Source: Rhodococcus aetherivorans (GTDB taxonomy: Bacteria > Actinomycetota > Actinomycetes > Mycobacteriales > Mycobacteriaceae). From it: 64,000 nucleotides of DNA. The position numbers and the translations under genes are program-made. The notes under the pieces were generated by a model that saw nothing but the letters and a program-made list of their open reading frames with translations, was not told the DNA's origin and did no database searches. The stretch lies in the NCBI RefSeq assembly GCF_011058165.1, contig NZ_JAALEG010000004.1:94852-158851 (forward strand), given 5' to 3'. Below are positions 11,961 through 19,456 of this stretch, piece by piece. Position 1 is the first letter of the stretch, and each line of letters opens with the position of its first letter.

Positions 11961-12812
11961 ATGGTTCGTACGGCACAGGAACGGGTACTCGGAGAGCATC
12001 GGGTACCCGGAGGGCACCGCTTCCGACAGACCCGAGAGCGGGAGTTCGAGAACACATTGAGTACCGAGACCGTGCCGACGACGGCACCTGCGCACCGCGG
12101 ATCGCTTCGCGGCGCCCACGCCTGGCTCGACGTCGCCGTCGTGGTGGTCGTCCTCGTCGCCACCAACCTGATCGCGCACTTCACCACCGTGTGGGCCAGC
12201 ATCGCGACGGTGCCCATCGCGGCCGTGGTGCTCGTCGCGCTGATGCGCCGCCGGGGCATGCGCTGGTCCGAACTCGGGCTCTCGCCGCGCCACTGGCGGT
12301 CCGGTTCGCTCTACGCGCTGGGCGCCGCGGGGATCGTGCTGGCCGTGATCGCTGTCGGCGTGGCGCTGCCCCCGACCCGGCAGTTCTTCCTGTCCGACCG
12401 CTACGCCACGATCTCCGGCGCGCTCCTCGCGTCGATGATCGTCATCCCGCTGCAGACGGTCATCCCCGAGGAACTCGCGTTCCGCGGCGTGCTGCACGGC
12501 ACGCTCGAACGTGTCTCGGGTGCGCGCGGCGTGTTCGCCGCCGGATCGCTGCTGTTCGGCCTGTGGCACATCGCCTCGTCGCTCGGGCTCACGAACGGCA
12601 ACCGCGGGCTGAGCGGCGTCCTCGGCGGCGGCCTGTGGGGACAGGTGCTGGGCATCGCCGGAGCGGTCGTGGCGACCGCGGCCGCCGGATTCGTCTTCAC
12701 CTGGCTGCGCCGCCGCAGCGGGAGCCTGATCGCCCCGATCGCCCTGCACTGGTCGCTCAACGGCGCCGGTGCCCTGGCCGCGGCCCTGGTCTGGCACGCC
12801 ACCCTGAACTGA
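11961..12812 (+). CDS. CPBP-family intramembrane metalloprotease
   Basis: A 283-residue integral membrane protein of the CPBP/Abi family. About six hydrophobic segments follow a ~48-residue charged N-terminal region. The signature motifs are EELAFRG (motif 1), FGLWH (motif 2) and HWSLN (motif 3), which form the metal-binding active site. The start at 11961 is set by a leaderless-type -10 box; a TTG at 12057 would remove the polar N-terminal region. Target unknown; relatives act in CAAX-like processing or immunity to bacteriocins. Confidence 0.88.
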   Translation: MVRTAQERVLGEHRVPGGHRFRQTREREFENTLSTETVPTTAPAHRGSLRGAHAWLDVAVVVVVLVATNLIAHFTTVWASIATVPIAAVVLVALMRRRGMRWSELGLSPRHWRSGSLYALGAAGIVLAVIAVGVALPPTRQFFLSDRYATISGALLASMIVIPLQTVIPEELAFRGVLHGTLERVSGARGVFAAGSLLFGLWHIASSLGLTNGNRGLSGVLGGGLWGQVLGIAGAVVATAAAGFVFTWLRRRSGSLIAPIALHWSLNGAGALAAALVWHATLN

Positions 12813-12835
12813 CCGCCGGCGAACCGCCACCGCGG

Positions 12836-12841
12836 TACCGT
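12836..12841 (+). promoter_or_regulatory. -10 box of a probable leaderless transcript (2H phosphoesterase gene)
   Basis: TACCGT lies 6 bases before ATG 12848 and no ribosome-binding site is visible. Confidence 0.45.
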
Positions 12842-12847
12842 GCGCTG

Positions 12848-13372
12848 ATGGCACTCGCGGTCTGCCTGCTCTTCGACGCCGCCGCCCGGCGCGCCCTGCA
12901 ACAGCTGTGGGCCCGGCTCGAAGATCTCGGTGTGCCGACGCTGCTCACCCATACCCACGGCCGGCACGTGCCGCACCTGTCGTACGCGGTGCTGCGCAGC
13001 TACGACGTCGACGACGTGACGGCCGCGCTCGAGGCGCTGCCCGACGGCGGGCCGCTGACCCTCTACTCCGACGGCCTGGGCGCCTTCCGGCGCGGACGGA
13101 TCTGGCTCGCGCCCGCCCCCACCGCCGACCTCCTGCGGCGCCAGCAGCGTGTGGTCGACACCGTCACCGCCACCGGCGCGGACCTGCACAAGCACTACCG
13201 GCCGGGCGTATGGACCCCGCACCTGACCCTCAGCCCCCGCGCACGGCTGGACGACCTGCCGCGGGTGGCCGCGGCCGTCTACGACGTGCTGCCCCTCGCA
13301 ACGGCCGTGTCCGGCGCGGCACTGATCGACACCACGACGGGGGAGCGCCGTCCGTTGCGGCGGGTCCCGTGA
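12848..13372 (+). CDS. 2H phosphoesterase / 2'-5' RNA ligase-like protein
   Basis: A 174-residue protein with the two H-x-[ST] motifs of the 2H superfamily: HLSY near residue 41 and HLTL near residue 125, about 85 residues apart as expected for the two-lobed fold. Members hydrolyse 2',3'-cyclic phosphates or ligate RNA 2'-5'. It starts 35 bp after the CPBP gene but has its own leaderless-type -10 box, so it may be transcribed both ways. The substrate is unknown. Confidence 0.8.
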   Translation: MALAVCLLFDAAARRALQQLWARLEDLGVPTLLTHTHGRHVPHLSYAVLRSYDVDDVTAALEALPDGGPLTLYSDGLGAFRRGRIWLAPAPTADLLRRQQRVVDTVTATGADLHKHYRPGVWTPHLTLSPRARLDDLPRVAAAVYDVLPLATAVSGAALIDTTTGERRPLRRVP

Positions 13373-13382
13373 CCGACGTCGC

Positions 13383-13598
13383 TCACTCCTCGGGGTTCTC
13401 CACCCACTTGCCGTAGGGCGGGGGCCCCTCGCCCATGATCTGCACTCCGAAGTGCGGGGCGTGCTTCCACACGTAGCCGTGCAGGGTGTGTTCCTCCGAC
13501 GTCTGCGTGTTGACGAGGACGAGGTCTCCCGTCGCGCGCTCCTCGAGCGAGAACCCGCTCTCCGGGCCCTCGAGTACCCACCACTTCTTCCTGCTCAT
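13383..13598 (-). CDS. Small conserved-looking hypothetical protein
   Basis: A 71-residue soluble protein rich in Trp and aromatic residues (KKWWVLEGPESGFSLEE, then HGYVWKHAPHFGVQIMGEG). GGAGGG precedes ATG 13598. It has no known domain and no cysteines. It converges with the 2H phosphoesterase gene 10 bp away. The good start signal and balanced composition make it a believable gene. Confidence 0.7.
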   Translation of the reverse strand: MSRKKWWVLEGPESGFSLEERATGDLVLVNTQTSEEHTLHGYVWKHAPHFGVQIMGEGPPPYGKWVENPEE

Positions 13599-13688
13599 GA
13601 TCGATGCCCTCCGGTGCGGGACGGGACAGGTCTCGGGCCGGACGTTACTCCCGAGCGGGCCTTCGCGGCACCGGTTCGCCGATCCGGG

Positions 13689-14480
13689 TCACCGGCTCCC
13701 CAGCAGACGGCGGGTGGTCTCGTCGGCGGGGTAGAACGCCTCGATCGCCAGTTCCGCGACGGTGACGTCCAGCGGCGTGCCGAACAGCGTCGTCGTGCTC
13801 AACAGCGACAGCTCGCCGTCGTCGGTGCGCAGCCGCAGCGGCACCACCAGGGCGTGGGCGCCGGCCGGGTCGAGCTCGGCGTCGTGGCCGTCGTCGCACG
13901 GGTAGGCGGCCAGTTCGGCGTGCAGCCGTCGCAGCACCGGGTCGCCCGTCGCGGCGAGCTGGTGCCGCAGGCGTGTCAGCAGGTGCGCCCGCCACTGGCC
14001 GTGGTTGGCGATGCGCGGCGCCATGCCCTCCGGGTGCAGCGTCACCCGCAGCACGTTCACCGGGGGCTCGAGCAGCCGCGGCGCGCAGCCGTCGAGCAGT
14101 CCCACCACGGCGTCGTTGGCGTCGACCATCGTCCAGTGCCGGTCCACCACCAGCGCCGGATACGGCCGGTGCGACGCCAGGATCCGCTCGATCGCGTCGG
14201 CCACCGCGGCCATCGGCACGTCCCCGAGTCGGTGCTCCGGATACGCGGGGGCCAGGCCGGCCGCGAGCAGCAGCGAGTTGCGCTCCCGCAGCGGGATGTC
14301 GAGCTGATCGGCCAGGCGCAGCAGCATGGTGCGGGTCGGCCGCGACCGGCCGGTCTCGAGGAAGCTCACGTGCCGCGCCGAGACCTCCGCCCGGTTGGCG
14401 AGCGCGAGCTGGCTCAGGCCGCGACGCTCGCGCCAGTGCCGCAGCAGCACCCCGACGGGTTCCTCGTGCACGGTGGTCAT
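13689..14480 (-). CDS. XRE-family transcriptional regulator (MmyB-like ligand domain)
   Basis: A 263-residue regulator. The N-terminal helix-turn-helix (about residues 10-65, RRGLSQLALANRAEVSARHVSFLETGRSRPT) is followed by a ~180-residue MmyB-like domain of PAS-like type (VVDRHWTMVDANDAVVGLL, then NVLRVTLHPEGMAPRI). TACGGT 7 bases before ATG 14480 marks a leaderless start. It is divergent from a DUF1330 gene with the palindrome ATTACC-N5-GGTAAT between them, so autoregulation plus control of that gene is likely. The ligand is unknown. Confidence 0.9.
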   Translation of the reverse strand: MTTVHEEPVGVLLRHWRERRGLSQLALANRAEVSARHVSFLETGRSRPTRTMLLRLADQLDIPLRERNSLLLAAGLAPAYPEHRLGDVPMAAVADAIERILASHRPYPALVVDRHWTMVDANDAVVGLLDGCAPRLLEPPVNVLRVTLHPEGMAPRIANHGQWRAHLLTRLRHQLAATGDPVLRRLHAELAAYPCDDGHDAELDPAGAHALVVPLRLRTDDGELSLLSTTTLFGTPLDVTVAELAIEAFYPADETTRRLLGSR

Positions 14481-14487
14481 GCCCGTC

Positions 14488-14493
14488 ACCGTA
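14488..14493 (-). promoter_or_regulatory. -10 box of a probable leaderless transcript (XRE regulator)
   Basis: On the minus strand TACGGT ends 7 bases before ATG 14480. The palindrome at 14517-14533 would fall just upstream of the -35 position. Confidence 0.5.
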
Positions 14494-14516
14494 GGCGCGG
14501 AGTGGGAAGGGCGGCC

Positions 14517-14533
14517 ATTACCTGCCGGGTAAT
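14517..14533. promoter_or_regulatory. Candidate operator ATTACC-N5-GGTAAT
   Basis: A perfect 6-5-6 palindrome in the 128-bp spacer between the XRE regulator and the DUF1330 gene, 37 bp from the regulator start. It is AT-rich in a GC-rich background and placed to control both genes. Confidence 0.55.
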
Positions 14534-14608
14534 CGATTCGGGCACCGGAGCGCGGCAGTCTCGTCGGTGTGCGGCACACCGCCGCCACCGACCGACCGGG
14601 AGGACCCC

Positions 14609-14944
14609 ATGACCGCCTACGCGATCGCCCATCTGCGTTCCGTCGACTTCGGCCCCGAGATCGTCCGTTACCTCGAGGAGATCGACGACACCTTCACGCC
14701 GTACGGGGGCAGGTTCGTCGTCCACGGCGCCGAACCCGAGGTTCACGAGGGACCGTGGCCCGGCCACGTCGTGGTCGTCGAGTTCCCCGACCTCGAGCAG
14801 GCCCGCGCCTGGTACCGGTCGCCGGCCTACCAGGCGATTCTGCCGCTGCGCACCGAGCACTCCGACAGTTCGGCGATCCTCGTCGACGGCGTGCCGCCGG
14901 GATACCGGGCGAGGGACTACCTCGCCAAGGTGGGACGCGGCTGA
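14609..14944 (+). CDS. DUF1330 family protein
   Basis: A 111-residue dimeric ferredoxin-like alpha-beta-barrel protein. The segments FTPYGGRFVVHGAEPEVHEG, VVVEFPDLEQARAWYRSPAYQ and SSAILVDG are characteristic of DUF1330. GGGAGG lies before ATG 14609. It is divergent from the XRE regulator and probably its target. Biochemical function is not established for the family. Confidence 0.88.
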   Translation: MTAYAIAHLRSVDFGPEIVRYLEEIDDTFTPYGGRFVVHGAEPEVHEGPWPGHVVVVEFPDLEQARAWYRSPAYQAILPLRTEHSDSSAILVDGVPPGYRARDYLAKVGRG

Positions 14945-14956
14945 TCCGTCCGCGGT

Positions 14957-15523
14957 TCAGCGCAGGATCCCGGCCGCGCGGGCCGGCGCCGCATACGCCT
15001 CGGCGAGGGTGTCCACCGTCTCGTGGGCGTTGAGCCCGCTCGGATTCGGCACCACCCACACCGGCACCCCGCCGAGCGTCTCCGCCTGCAGCCCCGCGAC
15101 GGCCTTCCGGTGCCCGAACGCCGACCGGTACGCGGTGATGCCGGCGACGGCCACCACCCGCGGCCGGTGCAGCGCCACCACCTCGGCCAGCCGCACCGCC
15201 CCGGCCCGCAGTTCCTCGGCCGTGAGCTCGTCCGCGCGGGCCGTGGCGCGCGGCGCGAGATTGGTGATCCCGACGCCCCGCTCGATCAGGTGGGCCCTGT
15301 CTTCCTCGCTCATCCCCGAGGTGGGGTCGATGGGCCGGAGCAGGATGCCGGCCCGCAGCAGCGCCGGGTAGAAGCGGTTGCCGGGCCGCGCGAAGTGCGC
15401 ACCCGTCGCCGCCGTCCACAGGCCCGGGTTGATGCCCACGAACAGCAGTCGGCAGTCCGGCCCGATCAAATCGGGCACCACCGCGTCACGGAAGCGTTCG
15501 AGTTCGGCGCGCGTGAATCCCAC
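14957..15523 (-). CDS. mug: Mismatch-specific (G:U/G:T) DNA glycosylase
   Basis: A 188-residue Mug-type uracil-DNA glycosylase that removes uracil or thymine mispaired with guanine. The catalytic loop is FVGINPGLWTAATGAHFARPGNRFY near the N-terminus (Asn in GINPG) and the C-terminal motif is VPNPSGLNAH. I place the start at GTG 15523 because TACCGT ends 7 bases upstream, a leaderless pattern; a GTG at 15532 would overlap that box. It converges with the DUF1330 gene. Confidence 0.9.
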   Translation of the reverse strand: MGFTRAELERFRDAVVPDLIGPDCRLLFVGINPGLWTAATGAHFARPGNRFYPALLRAGILLRPIDPTSGMSEEDRAHLIERGVGITNLAPRATARADELTAEELRAGAVRLAEVVALHRPRVVAVAGITAYRSAFGHRKAVAGLQAETLGGVPVWVVPNPSGLNAHETVDTLAEAYAAPARAAGILR

Positions 15524-15530
15524 CCGCCCC

Positions 15531-15536
15531 ACGGTA
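15531..15536 (-). promoter_or_regulatory. -10 box of a probable leaderless transcript (mug)
   Basis: On the minus strand TACCGT lies 7 bases upstream of GTG 15523; no Shine-Dalgarno sequence is present. Confidence 0.4.
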
Positions 15537-15679
15537 GCGAGCGGCGCCGCCGGCCCCGGCAGTGCCGGGCCCGGGGAGTGTGGCCGCCATCGCGCCCGCG
15601 CCCATCGGCTAGGGTGAAATGCGCGTCGTGGCGGGACCGGACAGCCGCGGCGAGCAGGGCCGAAACGATAGGGGAAGGT

Positions 15680-16624
15680 GTGCAGCGCCGGAACGTGATC
15701 GGTAACCCCGTCGGAGACTCGTCCGGCCGCGAGGTGGCGCTACCGCCGTACACGGATCTGCTGTGGCCCACCCTGCAGGCGCTGATCGGGCTCGGAGGCT
15801 CGGCCTCGATCGAGGAGCTCGAGAAGGCCGTCATCGCGCGCGAAGGTCTGTCCGAGGCCGCGCGGTCCGTACTGCACGGCGACGGGCCGGTCACCGAGAT
15901 CGAGTACCGGGTCGGCTGGGCGCGCACCTACCTCAAGGGCATGGGGCTGCTCGCCAACACCCGTCGCGGCGTGTGGAGCGTCACCGACCGCGGCCGCGCG
16001 GTGCAGGAATCCGAGATCAAGCCCCTGCAGGTGGCATACACCGCGGAGAAGCGGCGCAAGCGGCTCGTGCGCAACGCGTCGTCGCGCGCGCAGGTGGTGA
16101 CCCTCGCGGCCGCCCCCGAGGATCCCGAGCTGTGGCGCGAGCCCGTGCTCGCCGCCGTCGCCGAGCTCCCCGACGAGGGCTTCGAACGGCTCGCCGTCGC
16201 GGTGCTCCGCGCCGCCGGCTTCACCACCATCTCGGTGCCCCCGCACGGCGGTCACCTCGACACCGGCTCCGACAACGACGTCGACGTCGAAGGCACCGGC
16301 GTGCTGCGGGTGTCGCTACTCGGCTTCTCGGTGTTCTTCCGGTTCCTGCGCGGCCCCGAGCGGGCGGGCGCGGACGTCGTGCGCGAGTTCCGCGCCGCGA
16401 TGGCCGGTCGCGGGGAGAAGGGTCTGCTCGTCACCACCGGGACGTTCGGCGACGACGCCCGCGCCGAGGCGCACCGGCTCGGCGCGCCGCCCATCGAACT
16501 CGTCGACGGCGACGGCCTGTGCGATCTGCTCAAGGAGCACGGTCTCGGGGTCCACACCACGGTGCGCACCGTCGAGGACGTCGCCCTCGTTCCCGCCTTC
16601 TTCGCCGAGCTCGGCGGCCGGTAG
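15680..16624 (+). CDS. Mrr-family restriction endonuclease homologue, catalytic Gln/Lys replaced
   Basis: A 314-residue orphan Mrr-type protein. The N-terminal winged-helix Mrr_N domain spans about residues 15-120 (YTDLLWPTLQALIGLGG and TDRGRA). The Mrr_cat domain begins at GFERLAVAVLRAAGF near residue 165. Family members usually read VYFQCKRY at the catalytic Q-x-K; here the stretch is VFFRFLRG, giving Arg for Gln and Leu for Lys, while the DVDVEG acidic strand, VREFRAAMAGR and LLVTTGTF are intact. DNA binding may persist without cleavage. No methyltransferase lies nearby. GTG 15680 follows GGGGAAGG. Confidence 0.88.
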   Translation: MQRRNVIGNPVGDSSGREVALPPYTDLLWPTLQALIGLGGSASIEELEKAVIAREGLSEAARSVLHGDGPVTEIEYRVGWARTYLKGMGLLANTRRGVWSVTDRGRAVQESEIKPLQVAYTAEKRRKRLVRNASSRAQVVTLAAAPEDPELWREPVLAAVAELPDEGFERLAVAVLRAAGFTTISVPPHGGHLDTGSDNDVDVEGTGVLRVSLLGFSVFFRFLRGPERAGADVVREFRAAMAGRGEKGLLVTTGTFGDDARAEAHRLGAPPIELVDGDGLCDLLKEHGLGVHTTVRTVEDVALVPAFFAELGGR

Positions 16625-16748
16625 CCGCGCCGCGTCCCCGTCGCGCGGGCCCCGAATCCCGATGCGCCCGCGCGGGACCCGCGAGTGTGGTGCAATACCG
16701 GAAGCTCGACACCCTGTCCGCCGTGCACGCTCGTCCAAGCGAGGTTCG

Positions 16749-17471
16749 ATGGCCATCTCACGTCGGGAACTGTTGCGGTACGCGGCCGTCGGCTCGTGCG
16801 CGGCCTGGGTGTCGGCCGTCGCCGCCCCCGGGGTGGCGCACGGCCGGGAGGTGCTCGGCACGATCGTCGACTACTCGGCGGCCGTGCCGTCGCCGTCGTC
16901 GATCCGTGCCGCCGGGCACATCGGTGCCATCCGGTACGTCTCGGACCGCCGGCCGGGCGCCGAATGGATGCTGGCCAAGCCGCTGACGGAGTCGGAGGCC
17001 GCCGCGCTCGTCGCCGGCGACCTCGAGGTCGTGTCGTGTTATCAGTTCGGCAAGGCCGACACGGCGGACTGGCTCGGCGGATACGACGCCGGGGTCCGGC
17101 ACGCGACGCGCGGCCTCGAGCTGCATCGGGCGGCCGGGGGACCGGCGGACCGGCCGATCTACGCCTCGGTCGACGACAATCCGTCCGAGCAACAGTTCGC
17201 CGACCTGATCGCGCCGTACCTGCAGGGCTGGCACGACGTGCTCGGCGCCGGGAACACCGGCGTGTACGCCAACGGGCCGACCATCTCCTGGGCCCGCGAG
17301 GCCGGCCTGGGATCGTTCTACTGGCAACATGATTGGGGCACGGCCGAGGGCTACGTGCATCCCGCGGCGAACCTGCACCAGGTGGGTGGCGGGACGATCG
17401 ACGGCATCGGCATCGACGTCAACAATGTATTCAGCGCCGACTACGGGCAGTGGTCGCTCACCGCCGGTTGA
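16749..17471 (+). CDS. Exported DUF1906 (glycoside-hydrolase-like) protein
   Basis: A 240-residue protein. The N-terminus has an Arg pair (SRRELLRY) and a hydrophobic stretch ending in an AHG-type cleavage region near residue 33, so it is probably exported, possibly by Tat. The remainder is a DUF1906 TIM-barrel: TIVDYSAAVPSPSSI, AIRYVSDRR, YASVDDNPSEQQ, GVYANG and FYWQHDWG. The family resembles GH25 lysozymes and is linked to cell-wall hydrolysis, but activity is unproven. Its 3' end overlaps the convergent MFS gene by 14 bp. Confidence 0.85.
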   Translation: MAISRRELLRYAAVGSCAAWVSAVAAPGVAHGREVLGTIVDYSAAVPSPSSIRAAGHIGAIRYVSDRRPGAEWMLAKPLTESEAAALVAGDLEVVSCYQFGKADTADWLGGYDAGVRHATRGLELHRAAGGPADRPIYASVDDNPSEQQFADLIAPYLQGWHDVLGAGNTGVYANGPTISWAREAGLGSFYWQHDWGTAEGYVHPAANLHQVGGGTIDGIGIDVNNVFSADYGQWSLTAG

Positions 17472-18885
17472 GCCCGCCGGGCCGCGCCCGGGGAACGGCG
17501 GCGGTCAGGGCCAGCGCGACGGCGGAGGCCGCGATCGACAGCAGGAAGGTGGCGCGGAACCCGTCGAGGGCGGGCACCGTGTAGGTGCCGACCGTCGTGG
17601 TCATCGCCGCGAGCACCACGCTCACCACCGCCGCGGACGTGGACGTCCCGATCGAACGCATCAGCGTGTTGAGACTGCTCGCGGCGGCGGTCTCGGACAG
17701 CGGCACCGCGCCCATGATGAGGGCCGGCATCGCCGCGTACGCCAGGCCGATGCCCGCCCCGATGATCATCCCCGCCACGACGATGTGCCAGATCTCGGTG
17801 TACGCGACGTAGACCAGCACGTAGCCGGCGCCCACCACCACGACCCCGCTCGCCAGGGTGACCCGTGGCCCGTGGCTGCCGGTGATCCGCGCGGAGACGG
17901 GGGACAGCGCCATCATGACGATCCCGCCCGGCGCGATGAGCACGCCGGCCGTCACCATGGACAGCCCGAATCCGTAGCCCGTCTCGGTGGGGGCCATCAG
18001 CAACTGCGGGAACGCGAGCATCTGTCCGTAGATCGCGAATCCGACGGCGACCGACGCGAGGTTGGTCAGCAGCACCGGGCGCCGCGCGGAGATCCGTAGA
18101 TTCACCAGGGGTCGCGCCGTGCGCAGTTCGTAGTATCCCCACACGAGCGCCGCGCCGGCGGCGCCGGCGAACATGCCCAGGGTCAGGGGATTCGACCAGC
18201 CCCAGGTGCCGCCCTTGGTGACGGGCAGGAGCAACAGCGTCAGCGTGACCGAGAGGCCGATCGCGCCGACGACGTCGAACCGGCCGGGGTTGCGGTGGGG
18301 CGACTCCGGGATCACCTTCAGCACCATGGCGATGCCCAGCAGGCCGAAGCCGGCGGCGGCGGCGAACAACATGTGCCAGTCGGCGATCTGGGCGATGGCC
18401 GCGGCGACGGGGAATCCGACGGCGCCGCCCACCCCGAGGGTGGCGCTGATGGTCGCCATCGCCCCGGCGATCCGCCGGGGCGGCAGTTCGTCGCGCAGGA
18501 TCGCGATGCCGAGCGGGATCGCGCCGGTCGCCGCGCCCTGCAGGGCGCGGCCGGCGATCATCGGGAGCAGCGACTCGGCGAGGGCGCAGACGAGGGAGCC
18601 GGCCACGACCGCACCGAGGCTGACCAGCAGCATGCGCCGCTTGCCGAACATGTCGCCCAGCCGGCCGCTGATGGGGGTGAGGACCGCCGCGGCGAGGAGC
18701 GTGGCGGTGACCGCCCATGAGGCGTTCTCCACGGACGTGCCGAGCAGGTGCGGCAGCTGGGGGAGCAGGGGGATGACGAGGGTCTGCATCAACGCGACGA
18801 CGATCCCGCACAGGGAAAGCACCGCGACGAGACCACGGGGTGCGGGGCGTTCGGCTGTGACCGGAACGGGGGTCTCGACGGCCAT
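17458..18885 (-). CDS. MFS drug transporter, 14-TM (DHA2/EmrB) type
   Basis: A 475-residue major-facilitator permease with about fourteen hydrophobic segments. LGDMFGKRRMLLVSL (about residues 73-87) is the MFS motif A between helices 2 and 3, and GRALQGAATGAIPLGIAIL matches the EmrB-type region. It probably exports a hydrophobic compound by proton antiport. GAGGAGG lies before ATG 18885. No TetR or MarR regulator is adjacent, so the substrate cannot be guessed. Confidence 0.9.
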   Translation of the reverse strand: MAVETPVPVTAERPAPRGLVAVLSLCGIVVALMQTLVIPLLPQLPHLLGTSVENASWAVTATLLAAAVLTPISGRLGDMFGKRRMLLVSLGAVVAGSLVCALAESLLPMIAGRALQGAATGAIPLGIAILRDELPPRRIAGAMATISATLGVGGAVGFPVAAAIAQIADWHMLFAAAAGFGLLGIAMVLKVIPESPHRNPGRFDVVGAIGLSVTLTLLLLPVTKGGTWGWSNPLTLGMFAGAAGAALVWGYYELRTARPLVNLRISARRPVLLTNLASVAVGFAIYGQMLAFPQLLMAPTETGYGFGLSMVTAGVLIAPGGIVMMALSPVSARITGSHGPRVTLASGVVVVGAGYVLVYVAYTEIWHIVVAGMIIGAGIGLAYAAMPALIMGAVPLSETAAASSLNTLMRSIGTSTSAAVVSVVLAAMTTTVGTYTVPALDGFRATFLLSIAASAVALALTAAVPRARPGGLNRR

Positions 18886-19008
18886 GCGCCTCCTCGGGTC
18901 CGGGGGCCGCGCGATACGGGCGGGCATGGACGTGATCTACGAGATGTATCAGGTTCCCCACCGGGAGGGCAGCCGCGCGCCCGCCGATCGGGACACGGGC
19001 CCGGCCGG

Positions 19009-19356
19009 TCAGCTCTGGCAGTGCGCGGCGGGGTCGGGTTCGGCGGCGGTGACGACGAGCGTGGGATGCGGGTCGTCGGGGGCATCGTGGACACCGCGCC
19101 ACGACAGCAGCGACCAGCGGGACAGTCCCGACAGCGCCGAGCCGAGGCTGGCGAACGACAGCGACGACAGGGCCGAACCGAACGAGCCCACCGAACCGAC
19201 GGACAGCACCGACCCCACGCTGCCGATCGACAGGATCGAGTACGCCGAGCCGATGGACAGGATCGAGCCCTCGGAGCGGACGGACAGGATCGACCGGTGT
19301 GAACGGCGCGAGCGCAGGCACCGGGAAGCGGTGAGCCTGGACGGTGTTTCGGCCAT
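19009..19356 (-). CDS. Low-complexity protein with Ser at every third residue
   Basis: A 115-residue predicted protein of no family I recognise. From residue 16 to 85 every third residue is Ser, 24 in a row, in the form X-X-Ser where X-X is mostly Ile-Leu, Ile-Gly, Val-Gly, Ala-Leu or Leu-Gly. The tail is acidic, proline-containing and ends in Cys-Gln-Ser. I chose ATG 19356; a GTG at 19371 is possible and neither has a good ribosome-binding site. The opposite strand is also open and would encode an Asp/Arg/Glu-Pro-rich repeat, so the strand is not certain. Triplet periodicity suggests a fibrous or beta-solenoid fold (inference). Confidence 0.5.
   Translation of the reverse strand: MAETPSRLTASRCLRSRRSHRSILSVRSEGSILSIGSAYSILSIGSVGSVLSVGSVGSFGSALSSLSFASLGSALSGLSRWSLLSWRGVHDAPDDPHPTLVVTAAEPDPAAHCQS
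19102..19311. repeat. Degenerate 9-base-period repeat encoding (X-X-Ser)24
   Basis: Ser codons fall every 9 bases across 210 bp, encoding residues 16-85 of the minus-strand ORF. Individual units diverge at the DNA level, so the periodicity is not a fresh expansion. Confidence 0.75.
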
Positions 19357-19456
19357 GACTCGGTCTACCACGCGGTTCCCGGCTCGGGAAGCGCCCGGAC
19401 GACGGAGGCCGCCGGGGGATGATCCCGGCGGCCTCGGCCAAGGTGCGGATGATCGG

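Noticed and set aside
12057..12812. TTG start for the CPBP protease
   Set aside because: The ATG at 11961 has a -10 box at leaderless spacing, while the TTG has no ribosome-binding site at a good distance. It remains possible.
18926..19008. Small ORF after the MFS start (MDVIYEMYQVPHREG...)
   Set aside because: Without the antisense extension it has no stop in the spacer and no ribosome-binding site.
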